Under the pieces are notes generated by a model. It was not told the DNA's origin. It was given only the letters and a program-made list of their open reading frames with translations, and ran no database searches. DNA of 64,000 nucleotides from Bacteroidia bacterium (GTDB lineage: Bacteria > Bacteroidota > Bacteroidia > Cytophagales > Cyclobacteriaceae). This document shows positions 17,699 to 26,060 of this stretch, one piece after another; within the stretch, counting starts at the first letter, position 1, and each line of letters begins with the position of its first letter. Both the position numbers and the translations under genes were made by a program. The stretch spans positions 1 through 64,000 of the forward strand of contig JAUILA010000015.1 of the NCBI GenBank assembly GCA_030432655.1, written 5' to 3'.

Positions 17699-18698
17699 AG
17701 CGTACCTCCTTCCCTCTGACTTTCCGGACCATATCCATGACCTGAATAAAGAACGTGACCAGCAGCATCCAGGCTATAGTAGCGCCCAGTGGGTAATAAT
17801 ATAACAGCGTTACCGGCCGATTCTTTTTTTCCTCGTATTCTATGGGTTCGAGCCGGTCGAGCTCTGCATAAATCTCTTGTAGCTCCACTTCATCCTTCGC
17901 CAGGTAGTACTTCCCGCCTGTCATGTCCGCGATTTCCTGTAATGTCTTTTCATCGAGGTCGGCGCCAGTAGTCGACGGATCCCCGATCCCGATCGTATAA
18001 ATAATAACGGAATCACTCTGCGCCTGCCGTGCAGCGTCCAGCGGCAGAATATCCGTGCCCGCATCCACCCCATCGGTAAGCAACAACATCACTTTGGTTT
18101 CAATGGTATCACGGTCAAACAGTTCAATGCCCTTGGCAATGGCTTTTCCGATATGGGTCATTTGCCCGGCCATCCCGACATCCGCCTCTTCCAGAAGCTG
18201 TTCGACCGTCCCTAGATCAGGGGTAAACGGACACTGAATGTAGGCGCTCGAGCCAAAAAAGACCAGTCCCATCTGGTCGCCTTCGCGTTTTTCAATGAAG
18301 GAGTGCATGACCTGTTTTACGGCATCCCAGCGCCGGGACTTCTCCCAGTCAACGGCCCAGTCTTCCTGTGCCATACTGAATGATATATCCGCTGTTATCA
18401 GGAAATTTCGGGATGTTTTAACCTGCATTTCAGGCTCTCCAACGATCCGTGGCGAACTGAGTGTAAGCAGGATGCCCGCCCATCCGACAAATAGGACCAC
18501 CCATCTCAAAAAATGCCTTTTACGTACTAAGGCAGACTTCCTTGGCTTCTGACCGGTAATCTCCGCTGCCTGTTCAAACAGCGGAAAGCGGACAGACGCA
18601 CTCCGGGTCCGCATTCCGGGAATCAGAAAATGAATCAATAAAGGCAAAGGCAAAAGCCATATCACCCATGGAAATCCGAATTCAAGGTTAGCCGGCAT
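17691..18698 (-). CDS. batA: BatA, VWA-domain membrane protein
   Basis: This 335-residue protein has a hydrophobic N-terminus (WVIWLLPLPLLIHFLIP), a second helix near residues 63-83, a VWA domain (about 95-290) and a C-terminal helix near 305. The MIDAS motif DISFS is intact (ITADISFSMAQEDW), followed by the conserved Thr in TGGK/DVGMAGQMTHIG and Asp in LLTDGVDAG, so it can bind a divalent cation. It overlaps the DUF4381 gene by 11 bp and the BatB/C gene by 8 bp. Confidence 0.88.
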   Translation of the reverse strand: MPANLEFGFPWVIWLLPLPLLIHFLIPGMRTRSASVRFPLFEQAAEITGQKPRKSALVRKRHFLRWVVLFVGWAGILLTLSSPRIVGEPEMQVKTSRNFLITADISFSMAQEDWAVDWEKSRRWDAVKQVMHSFIEKREGDQMGLVFFGSSAYIQCPFTPDLGTVEQLLEEADVGMAGQMTHIGKAIAKGIELFDRDTIETKVMLLLTDGVDAGTDILPLDAARQAQSDSVIIYTIGIGDPSTTGADLDEKTLQEIADMTGGKYYLAKDEVELQEIYAELDRLEPIEYEEKKNRPVTLLYYYPLGATIAWMLLVTFFIQVMDMVRKVRGKEVRYG

Positions 18699-19179
18699 GT
18701 GTATTTATCCATTTTTGAGCATTTCTGATCAACGCATTTCCCGTTTCCGGGCTTACCGCCACATCGCGGTACAAAGCATCCATGATTGCTTTTTCCTCGG
18801 TTGTAAACCGAACCCCTTTCCCCGTATTCTCCAGAAATTCAAGCCATTCTTTGCCTGACAACGAACCGGTCCGGTTCCTGCCATAGACCTGCATGGCCGT
18901 GTTTTTCAGAATTATGAATACAGCGCTTACCAGCTTCTCATCCGCGCTTAATTGATTCAGCCGGGTCAATGCCTCACGTCTGTAACGGTTCCGGTACCAA
19001 TGCCTGTAAATCCTGTAAGCCAGATATCCCACGGCAAGAAGTAAAAGGATTCCCACCACCTGCCAGCCAATGGTTTCAAAAGTAAACGGCACATCGGCCG
19101 GCTCATACAAGGGTCCCAGATCGGTATTCCCGGCAGCCGGATTCGGCGAACTGACGCTATCGGACTGGAATAATCTCAT
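18688..19179 (-). CDS. DUF4381 membrane protein of the Bat operon
   Basis: This 163-residue protein has one central helix (about residues 39-57, VGILLLLAVGYLAYRIY), an N-terminal PxYEPADVPFTFETIGWQ segment just outside it, and a cytoplasmic helical domain with the TGSLSGKEWLEFLE motif typical of DUF4381. These proteins are always found between DUF58 and BatA genes. It overlaps both neighbours (4 and 11 bp). Confidence 0.85.
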   Translation of the reverse strand: MRLFQSDSVSSPNPAAGNTDLGPLYEPADVPFTFETIGWQVVGILLLLAVGYLAYRIYRHWYRNRYRREALTRLNQLSADEKLVSAVFIILKNTAMQVYGRNRTGSLSGKEWLEFLENTGKGVRFTTEEKAIMDALYRDVAVSPETGNALIRNAQKWINTHAG

Positions 19180-20105
19180 GTCACCTTGAATAAGTTCTTC
19201 AACTGATCTTCCACCGGATCCTGGGTATTGAAAGTAAACACCGGAATCCTGTGCTTTTGCATCCTGCTTTCAAATTTTTCCAGACTACTCGCATAGTGAT
19301 CCGAGTACTTTTTCCTGACCTCACCGGATTTACCCCTGATGGTTATCTGGTAAGTAGTGTCTCCTGCTACAAAATCGGTTTGCGGCAGTTCCTGCTCCAT
19401 CGGATCAGCTACCTTTGCCAGCAGAATATCATTATGTTGTGACAGGATAACGATTGACTTAACCACTTCTTCCGAATACCGGTGAAAGTCACTGATGATG
19501 ATCAACAGGTAATCATGGGTCACTATGTTGGCCACGCGGTTAATCACATCCGGCAATGCAGTTTTAAAATCCACCTCGTCCGATTCGGCAAGCTCATGGT
19601 TCCGCTTAACTATCTGGTCCAGAAAACGAAGGATATTCTTACGGTTTCTTTTCGGGAGAATATAATCTGTCCCATTATCAGCAAATACCACTCCCCCTAC
19701 ACGATCCCCCTTTTTCAAAACCCTGAAAGCCGCAATGGCTGCCAATTCGGCCGCCACGACAGACTTCATTCTCTTTACAGATCCGAAAAACATGGATTTG
19801 GACTGATCTACCACTATTAGTACAGGCCGCTCCTTTTCTTCCGTATACACCCTGGTGTGGGTTTCACGCGTCCTGGCGGTAACCTTCCAGTCTATATGAC
19901 GTATGTCGTCGCCCTTGACATAATCTCTTACTTCCTCAAAATCCAGTCCCCTGCCACGAAGTCTGGACGGGTGGCTGCCGCCAAGAATTCTGTTGATCTT
20001 TTTCTTTTTGCCGGAAAAGCGGAACAGACGGGCATGCCTCGACATGCTCAGTAATTCATTGAGCGATGTAAAAATATGCTCAGGATATGATTCAGGAGAT
20101 TTCAT
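19176..20105 (-). CDS. DUF58 protein of the Bat operon
   Basis: This 309-residue soluble protein has the DUF58 signature GRGLDFEEVRDYVKGDDIRHIDWKVTAR (about residues 50-77), followed by a VWA-like fold with VVDQSKSMFFG in place of the MIDAS. DUF58 proteins work with MoxR ATPases. Its ATG overlaps the moxR stop codon, so translation is coupled. Confidence 0.88.
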   Translation of the reverse strand: MKSPESYPEHIFTSLNELLSMSRHARLFRFSGKKKKINRILGGSHPSRLRGRGLDFEEVRDYVKGDDIRHIDWKVTARTRETHTRVYTEEKERPVLIVVDQSKSMFFGSVKRMKSVVAAELAAIAAFRVLKKGDRVGGVVFADNGTDYILPKRNRKNILRFLDQIVKRNHELAESDEVDFKTALPDVINRVANIVTHDYLLIIISDFHRYSEEVVKSIVILSQHNDILLAKVADPMEQELPQTDFVAGDTTYQITIRGKSGEVRKKYSDHYASSLEKFESRMQKHRIPVFTFNTQDPVEDQLKNLFKVT

Positions 20106-21070
20106 CAGCCGATCACTGCCACTTTCTCCAAAAGCTGGTCAATTACATGATCAGGTGTTATCCCTTCTGCGTTAGCTTCATAGCTAAGTATCAGGCGGTG
20201 TCGCAGGCATTCATGGACCACCGCACGTATATTTTCCGGAGAAACAAAATCGTTCCCCTGCATCCAGGCATGTACACGGCTGCAACGGTCCAGGGCTATT
20301 GAGCCCCGCGGACTGGCTCCGAACTCAATCCATGATTTCAGTTCTTCCCCGTATTTCTCCGGGTAGCGTGAGCCCTCAATAATATCGACAATATACCGTT
20401 CCATATTCTTCGAAATTTTTACCTCGGCAATTTCCTTTCGGGCATTAAATATTTCCTGAGGATCAATCCTTTCCCTGGTCTCTTCCTTCTTCTTATGCTG
20501 TTCTTCGCGATTCAAGCGAATAATACCAATTTCGGATTTGTCGTCCGGGTACCCGATTATGACGTGCATCAGGAATCTGTCCATTTGGGCTTCAGGTAAT
20601 GGGTAAGTTCCCTCCTGTTCTACAGGATTCTGGGTGGCCATTACCATAAACAGCGGATCCATCGGATAGGTCTTTCCCGCTACGGTTACCTGTCGCTCTT
20701 CCATGGCTTCCAGCAAGGCGGACTGTACCTTGGCCGGGGCGCGGTTAATTTCATCTGCCAGGATCAGGTTGTTAAAGATCGGCCCCTGCTGGAAGATAAA
20801 TTTTTCTTCCAGCTCAGGCTGATAAATTTCCGTACCGGTCACATCTGAAGGCAACAGGTCCGGGGTAAACTGAATCCTTGATAAGCCGCAGTCAAGTTCT
20901 TTTGAAAGTGCCTTTATCGCTCGGGTCTTGGCCAGTCCGGGAAGTCCTTCCAGAAGCATATTACCGTCCGCCAGCAAAACAATGAGCATCCGCTCAATAA
21001 GTTCATCCTGACCTAAAATGGAAGAAGCCATACGGTTGGACAACTCCCTGATAGAATCTAATGTCGCCAT
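20105..21070 (-). CDS. moxR: MoxR-family AAA+ ATPase
   Basis: This 321-residue protein has Walker A GLPGLAKT, Walker B LILADEIN, a sensor-1 region MATQNP and an arginine-bearing C-terminal lid. MoxR ATPases act as chaperones for VWA proteins, here presumably those encoded downstream. The open frame extends to 21124, but that part runs through a terminator hairpin, so I start at ATG 21070 (MATLDSIREL). Only about 20 bp separate the T tract of that terminator from the start codon, leaving little room for a separate promoter. Confidence 0.9.
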   Translation of the reverse strand: MATLDSIRELSNRMASSILGQDELIERMLIVLLADGNMLLEGLPGLAKTRAIKALSKELDCGLSRIQFTPDLLPSDVTGTEIYQPELEEKFIFQQGPIFNNLILADEINRAPAKVQSALLEAMEERQVTVAGKTYPMDPLFMVMATQNPVEQEGTYPLPEAQMDRFLMHVIIGYPDDKSEIGIIRLNREEQHKKKEETRERIDPQEIFNARKEIAEVKISKNMERYIVDIIEGSRYPEKYGEELKSWIEFGASPRGSIALDRCSRVHAWMQGNDFVSPENIRAVVHECLRHRLILSYEANAEGITPDHVIDQLLEKVAVIG

Positions 21071-21090
21071 CGTCTTTTTAATTAGAAGAA

Positions 21091-21122
21091 TAAAAAAGCA
21101 GGCCCGGGAATTCCAGGCCTGC
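21091..21122 (-). terminator. Intrinsic terminator of the sulfatase gene
   Basis: On the minus strand GCAGGCC (21122-21116) pairs with GGCCTGC (21104-21098), followed by a T run (21097-21092). It starts 14 nt after the sulfatase stop and ends about 20 nt before moxR. Confidence 0.85.
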
Positions 21123-21135
21123 ATAATGTTGTGAT

Positions 21136-22656
21136 CTAATTCTGAGGTCTTGCGGTCATCGATTGGACTACCTTATCCACCGACAGCGAAGATCCCTGGA
21201 CTGGCGGATAGTCTTTGAACGTGGATAAAAAGTTTGTGGCCAGCTCCTGAGCCGGAACGAATAACCACATATTGTCGGCATACCACCTGGTGTACAATGC
21301 CGATTTCCATGATACTTCATAAGGGTCAGCGCGCAGATTTATGACAATCGGCCAGCTCGGACTTTTCCTGTAGGCTTCCGCAATCGAGCCTTCCATAATG
21401 GTAAAGTGAAGTTTCCAGTTATTATAGCGGATAGCATTTAAGTTACCTCCCGCGTCGAAATAGAAAATTTCCTTCCTGGGAGATTCATCCACCTCACCCT
21501 GGAAATACGGCATCATGTTATACCCATCCAGGTGAACGTTAAAATTCTTTCCATTGGCCTGATAACCGTTCAATAGTTTTTCCTTCACATTTGGTTCGCC
21601 GGCGGCGGCTACCAGCGTCGGCATCATGTCTTCATGGGAGAATATATCATTATAAACGGTCCCCGGTTCAATTACACCAGGCCAGCGAATGGCGCAAGGC
21701 ACCCTGAAACCACCTTCCCAGGTCGTTCCTTTCTCCCCGGCAAATGGGGTGGTCCCGCCATCAGGCCAGGTGAACTTTTCCGCCCCGTTGTCCGTGGAAT
21801 ACATGATAATAGTATTATCTATTATGCCCAGTTCTTCCAGTTTTGCCAGCACACGGCCGATCGCCTTGTCGTGTTCAACCATGCCGTCCGGATACAAGCC
21901 AATTCCTGTGACCCCCTGACTTTCTTCTTTCAGGTGCGTCCATACGTGCATACGGGTAGCACTTAACCATACAAAGAATGGTTTGCCATCCGCGTGCGCC
22001 TTTTCAATGAAAGCAATCGCCGCATCGGTAAACTCATCATCCGCAGTCTCCATCCGCTTTTTTGTGAGTGGCCCCGTATCCTCAATACGTCCATCTGAAT
22101 ACGAGTGAATCACCCCTCTCGGACCATACTTTTTATGAAATTCTTCCTGTTGCGGATAATAATACGTTTCCGGTTCTTCCTCCGCATTCAGGTGATACAG
22201 GTTTCCGAAAAACTCGTCAAAACCATGGTTCGTAGGCAGGTGTTCGTCCCTGTCCCCCAGGTGATTTTTTCCAAATTGCCCTGAAGTATAGCCGTGTGGC
22301 TTCAGTAATTCAGCTATGGTAGGCTGATTGTCCTGGATACCTTGCTTGGCCCCGGGCATGCCTATTGTGAGCAAACCAGTTCTGAATGGATGCTGTCCGA
22401 GTATAAAAGCAGCACGTCCTGCCGTGCAGGATTGTTGTGCATACCAGTCGGTAAACATGGCTCCTTCTTTAGCGATCCGGTCTATATTTGGCGTTTTATA
22501 CCCCATCATACCGTGGTTATAGGCGCTGACATTGGCCCACCCGATATCATCACCCCATATAACCAGTATGTTAGGTTTATCCTGAGCAAACAGCGCAACA
22601 GAGCTGCAGACCAGGAACAGGATGAGACTTACTTGTAGTGGCTTGATTTTATTCAT
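21136..22656 (-). CDS. Exported arylsulfatase-type (S1) sulfatase
   Basis: This 506-residue protein has a signal peptide (1-24, LFAQ). The metal site Asp pair is in WGDDIGW (36-37). The active-site motif SCTAGR places Cys77 for conversion to formylglycine, using the C-x-A-x-R form seen in a subset of S1 sulfatases. ST-x-NG (MYSTDNGAEKF) supplies later metal ligands. It would hydrolyse sulfate esters, for example on algal or other polysaccharides, in the periplasm. No maturase (anaerobic or FGE type) is in the window. It has its own terminator. Confidence 0.88.
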   Translation of the reverse strand: MNKIKPLQVSLILFLVCSSVALFAQDKPNILVIWGDDIGWANVSAYNHGMMGYKTPNIDRIAKEGAMFTDWYAQQSCTAGRAAFILGQHPFRTGLLTIGMPGAKQGIQDNQPTIAELLKPHGYTSGQFGKNHLGDRDEHLPTNHGFDEFFGNLYHLNAEEEPETYYYPQQEEFHKKYGPRGVIHSYSDGRIEDTGPLTKKRMETADDEFTDAAIAFIEKAHADGKPFFVWLSATRMHVWTHLKEESQGVTGIGLYPDGMVEHDKAIGRVLAKLEELGIIDNTIIMYSTDNGAEKFTWPDGGTTPFAGEKGTTWEGGFRVPCAIRWPGVIEPGTVYNDIFSHEDMMPTLVAAAGEPNVKEKLLNGYQANGKNFNVHLDGYNMMPYFQGEVDESPRKEIFYFDAGGNLNAIRYNNWKLHFTIMEGSIAEAYRKSPSWPIVINLRADPYEVSWKSALYTRWYADNMWLFVPAQELATNFLSTFKDYPPVQGSSLSVDKVVQSMTARPQN

Positions 22657-22820
22657 AGTGTGATTTTTAATTTATACCTTATTAATTCATGTTAAATGTG
22701 ATACATAAATCTTAAGATAGTCAGAGCATTGCATTTCAACAATAAGAATCAATGCCTATTTCAGCACCAAATATGATGATTATTAAACCATTACATTTTT
22801 ATCACCTATTAGTTCTATAA

Positions 22821-23540
22821 TTAAGCTTCAGGAGAAATTACCCGGTACTGAAAGGGATTCCTGCCGGGTGTGTCATTCTGCAACTTCGGTAATCTTTCCA
22901 GCAGTCCGGAAGCCAGCATCTTTTTCTGGAACCTGCTGCGGTCGAGTTTCTCCCGGAGAATTACCTGGTGAAGCTGGTGAAGTTCCGGCATGGTAAATTT
23001 ATCCGGCAATAAGTTATGGGTGATATGCTCGTGTTTAAGATCTTCCTTGAGGCGTGCCCTCGCTGTTTGGAGAATATCGAGATGATCCATCCACATATCC
23101 GGTAATTCATCAAAATCAAACCAGGCAATCTCCTCGTCCATGACTCCTTTAACTGGTGTGGTCTGCGTGATATCAATCAGGGAATAATAGGTTAGTGTGA
23201 CAAACCGGTTATTGAACCAGTAATCCTCCCGCCAGGGGATGTTTTTGCTTTGAAAAAATTCCATCCACTCCTGCCTGAATTCCCGCTGACCATCCCCGAA
23301 AACAGCCAGGAACTTTAAATGAGGCTCATCTATACCGGTCCGCTCCCGTAATATGCGACCGGCCGCGTGGTCGACCGATTCTTCCTTCCCGATGTATCCA
23401 CCCGGAAGCAGCCACTTGTCCCGGATACGGAGAAGCAGGGCTTTCAACCTCCCCTCCTCATAAGCGATGATCACCATGTCTACCGACATGTTTGGCAGGT
23501 ATTGCTTCTGGCTGCTCTCTATGAATCCGGCTATTTCCAT
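22821..23540 (-). CDS. NrtR-like transcription regulator (Nudix domain plus winged helix)
   Basis: This 239-residue protein has an N-terminal Nudix fold (about 18-150) and a C-terminal winged-helix domain (about 155-230, DKFTMPELHQLHQVILREKL-DRSRFQKKML). The Nudix box is degenerate: the R-E-U-x-E-E-x-G core is RILRERTG, missing a catalytic Glu. This fits a ligand-sensing regulator rather than a hydrolase. Nudix/winged-helix regulators in Bacteroidota control NAD synthesis or sugar use. Divergent placement from a GH3 glycosidase with two palindromes between them suggests it controls that gene and itself. Confidence 0.85.
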   Translation of the reverse strand: MEIAGFIESSQKQYLPNMSVDMVIIAYEEGRLKALLLRIRDKWLLPGGYIGKEESVDHAAGRILRERTGIDEPHLKFLAVFGDGQREFRQEWMEFFQSKNIPWREDYWFNNRFVTLTYYSLIDITQTTPVKGVMDEEIAWFDFDELPDMWMDHLDILQTARARLKEDLKHEHITHNLLPDKFTMPELHQLHQVILREKLDRSRFQKKMLASGLLERLPKLQNDTPGRNPFQYRVISPEA

Positions 23541-23556
23541 TTCAGCAAAAATAATG

Positions 23557-23577
23557 TTTGTGGCGTATTGTCACAAA
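23557..23577. promoter_or_regulatory. Operator 1 of the NrtR-like regulator (imperfect palindrome)
   Basis: TTTGTG (23557-23562) and CACAAA (23572-23577) flank a 9-bp core. The site covers the -33 element of the GH3 promoter and lies 17 bp upstream of the regulator's start codon. It shares TTTGTG-N9-CACAAA with operator 2. Confidence 0.6.
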
Positions 23578-23597
23578 TAAATTATTTTATATATTTG
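23568..23597 (+). promoter_or_regulatory. Promoter of the GH3 gene
   Basis: A TTG at 23568-23570, 19 bp of spacer and TATATTTG at 23590-23597 match the Bacteroidota TTTG-N19-TAnnTTTG pattern. Both boxes are overlapped by the two palindromes, so binding would block RNA polymerase. Confidence 0.65.
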
Positions 23598-23614
23598 TGT
23601 CGTGTCGACACAAA
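23594..23614. promoter_or_regulatory. Operator 2 of the NrtR-like regulator (perfect palindrome)
   Basis: The arms TTTGTGTCG (23594-23602) and CGACACAAA (23606-23614) are exact reverse complements around 3 bp. The centre is 37 bp from that of operator 1. The site overlaps the -7 box and the expected start of transcription of the GH3 gene. Confidence 0.72.
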
Positions 23615-23624
23615 CTATGCCCTC

Positions 23625-26060
23625 ATGAAAAAATTCTTTAAAATCACCCTGATCGTATTAGGTTCAATCATCGGCCTCCTGCTGATCACCGGATTTGGTG
23701 GCTGGATGTTTCTTAAGGCCAAATTCCTCAATTTCGAAGGAGAATATGCGGAAAACAAGGCGATCGAGACCTTAACCATAGAGGATTATTCCTTTATGGA
23801 CAGAAATGGCAATGGCAATCTTGATGTCTATGAAGATGACAGAAAACCTACAGCGGAACGTGTGGAAGATCTGCTTTCTCAGATGACCATTGAAGAAAAA
23901 ATTCACCTGCTCAAAGGATCCGGGCTTGCTTCCGCCATGGGAAGCGACGATTCGGAAACATCCATTGCCGGTGCGGTGGGTACCATTGTCCCTACCCCGC
24001 GTCTTGGCATTCCAACCATTTACCTGTCCGACGGACCCGCCGGCCTTCGCATCGAGCCGACACGGGAAGACGAGGACCGCACCTACTATTCCACAGCATT
24101 CCCTATAGAAACGCTGCTGGCCTCGACCTGGAACACGGAACTGGTCAATGAGGTGGGAAAAGCCATGGGCAACGAAGCGAAAGAGTATGGCCTGGACGTG
24201 GTCCTCGGACCGGGGGCGAATATTCACCGCAACCCGCTGTGTGGTCGGAATTTCGAATATTATTCAGAAGATCCCCTGCTTACCGGAAAAATGGGTGCGG
24301 CCATGGTCAATGGTATTGAATCGAACGGCGTCGGTTCCTCAGTGAAACATTTTGTGGCCAATAACCAGGAAACCAACCGGAATTTCAATGATGTGATCGT
24401 ATCGGAAAGGGCCATGAGGGAAATTTACCTGAAAGGATTTGAGATCATTACTAAGGAATCCCAGCCCTGGACAATCATGTCCTCCTACAATAAAGTGAAT
24501 GGCACCTACACCCCTGAAAGTAAATACCTTCTGACCGACGTGCTCCGGGATGACTGGGGATTTGAAGGGTTGGTCATGTCGGACTGGTTTGGAGGCAACG
24601 ACGCGGTGGCCATGGTGAATGCCGGAAATGACCTCCTGGAACCAGGAACCAAGTATCAGTGGGACGCGCTCATTGAGGGCTATGAGAATGGAAAAATATC
24701 CGAAACCACCATCGACCAGTCGGTACGGAGAATCCTGAAACTGGTTATTGAATCAAGGAAAATGAAGAATACGCCGTATGGAAACAACCCTGACCTTGAA
24801 GCACATGCTCGAACCACTCGTCAATCTGCTTCTGAAGGGATGGTCCTCCTCAAAAACGAAAATACCCTGCCCCTGTCCAATAACAGGAATGTCGCGCTCC
24901 TTGGTGTGACCTCCTATGACTTCATTGCAGGAGGAACAGGATCGGGAGATGTCAATGAAGCGTACACGGTTTCCCTGGAAGAAGGCCTGACCAATGCCGG
25001 ATTTACGATTAACGAAACAGCCCGGGAGATTTACGAAGCACATAAAAGCGCCCGTGAAGAAGAGTTTGTAAAACCGGAAGGAATGAATGCGATGTTCAAT
25101 CCGTATAATCCGCCACAAGTCATTTATTCTCCAGAGCAGTTGTCAACCATAGCCTCAGAAGCCGACCTGGCAATCATTACCATCGGGAGAAATTCAGGTG
25201 AAGGGGGAGACAGAAAAGAGAAAGATGATTTCCTGCTTACTACCACCGAGCAGGAGATGATCAGCAATACCTGTGAGGCATTTCATCAGGCAGGAAAGAA
25301 GGTGGTAGTGGTAATGAATATTGGCGGAGTGATTGAAACAGCTTCCTGGAAGGAACAACCCGACGCCATCCTGCTGGCCTGGCAGGGCGGACAGGAAGGC
25401 GGTAATTCGGTAGCCGATATACTAAGTGGAAAAATCAACCCGAGTGGAAAACTCCCGATGACCTTTCCGGTGCACCTGAACGACCACGTGTCCAATGCCA
25501 ACTTCCCACAGGACGGCAAACCCATGAATATGTTTGACATGATCGGTGGCAAGGAGGAAAAACCAGATGCCGAAAAAGTCAGAAACATTGACTATACAGA
25601 ATATGAAGAGGGCATTTATGTGGGATACCGGCATTTTGATAAAGCCGGGCTGGACGTCTCCTACCCTTTCGGATACGGTTTGTCCTATTCCTCTTTTGAG
25701 TATTCGGATATCGCGATGAATGTATCCGAAGACACGATAAGGATCAGCTTGTCAGTCATCAATACCGGAGAGATACCGGGAAAAGAAGTGGTGCAATTCT
25801 ATTCTGCCAAACCGGGATCTGAGATTGATCGACCCGAACAGGAGTTAAGGGCGTTTGCAAAAACGGGGATACTTGGTCCCGGAGAAGCAGAGGAAGTACA
25901 GGTTACCATCCCTGTGGTTTCACTGACCTACTGGGACGAAGCGGCACACGACTGGGCACTTGAACCTGGTGTTTACGAGATCAGGGCCGGCGCTTCCTCC
26001 CGGGATATCCGGGGGAAACAGGAAGTGGAATTCAATTCCATATCCACCATTCGGCCTTGA
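23625..26060 (+). CDS. GH3 family glycosidase (beta-glucosidase type), membrane-anchored or exported
   Basis: This 811-residue protein has an N-terminal hydrophobic helix (about 5-25, ITLIVLGSIIGLLLITGFGGWMF), which is a signal anchor or uncleaved signal. The GH3 TIM barrel follows, with the nucleophile Asp320 in VMSDWFGG and substrate-binding KHFVANNQE. Next come the alpha/beta sandwich domain and a C-terminal fibronectin-III-like domain (after FGYGLSYSSFEYS). It removes beta-linked sugars from oligosaccharide ends in the periplasm. The frame is open further upstream, but ATG 23625 is chosen because the promoter lies at 23568-23597. Its 3' end overlaps the porin gene by 29 bp. Confidence 0.9.
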   Translation: MKKFFKITLIVLGSIIGLLLITGFGGWMFLKAKFLNFEGEYAENKAIETLTIEDYSFMDRNGNGNLDVYEDDRKPTAERVEDLLSQMTIEEKIHLLKGSGLASAMGSDDSETSIAGAVGTIVPTPRLGIPTIYLSDGPAGLRIEPTREDEDRTYYSTAFPIETLLASTWNTELVNEVGKAMGNEAKEYGLDVVLGPGANIHRNPLCGRNFEYYSEDPLLTGKMGAAMVNGIESNGVGSSVKHFVANNQETNRNFNDVIVSERAMREIYLKGFEIITKESQPWTIMSSYNKVNGTYTPESKYLLTDVLRDDWGFEGLVMSDWFGGNDAVAMVNAGNDLLEPGTKYQWDALIEGYENGKISETTIDQSVRRILKLVIESRKMKNTPYGNNPDLEAHARTTRQSASEGMVLLKNENTLPLSNNRNVALLGVTSYDFIAGGTGSGDVNEAYTVSLEEGLTNAGFTINETAREIYEAHKSAREEEFVKPEGMNAMFNPYNPPQVIYSPEQLSTIASEADLAIITIGRNSGEGGDRKEKDDFLLTTTEQEMISNTCEAFHQAGKKVVVVMNIGGVIETASWKEQPDAILLAWQGGQEGGNSVADILSGKINPSGKLPMTFPVHLNDHVSNANFPQDGKPMNMFDMIGGKEEKPDAEKVRNIDYTEYEEGIYVGYRHFDKAGLDVSYPFGYGLSYSSFEYSDIAMNVSEDTIRISLSVINTGEIPGKEVVQFYSAKPGSEIDRPEQELRAFAKTGILGPGEAEEVQVTIPVVSLTYWDEAAHDWALEPGVYEIRAGASSRDIRGKQEVEFNSISTIRP

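Noticed and set aside
21071-21124. Longer MoxR start upstream of 21070
   Set aside because: It would place a terminator stem-loop and its T run inside the coding sequence; the family starts near MATLDS.
23367-23624. Longer GH3 start inside the divergent regulator gene
   Set aside because: The promoter and operators lie at 23557-23614 and the residues upstream do not look like an exported N-terminus.
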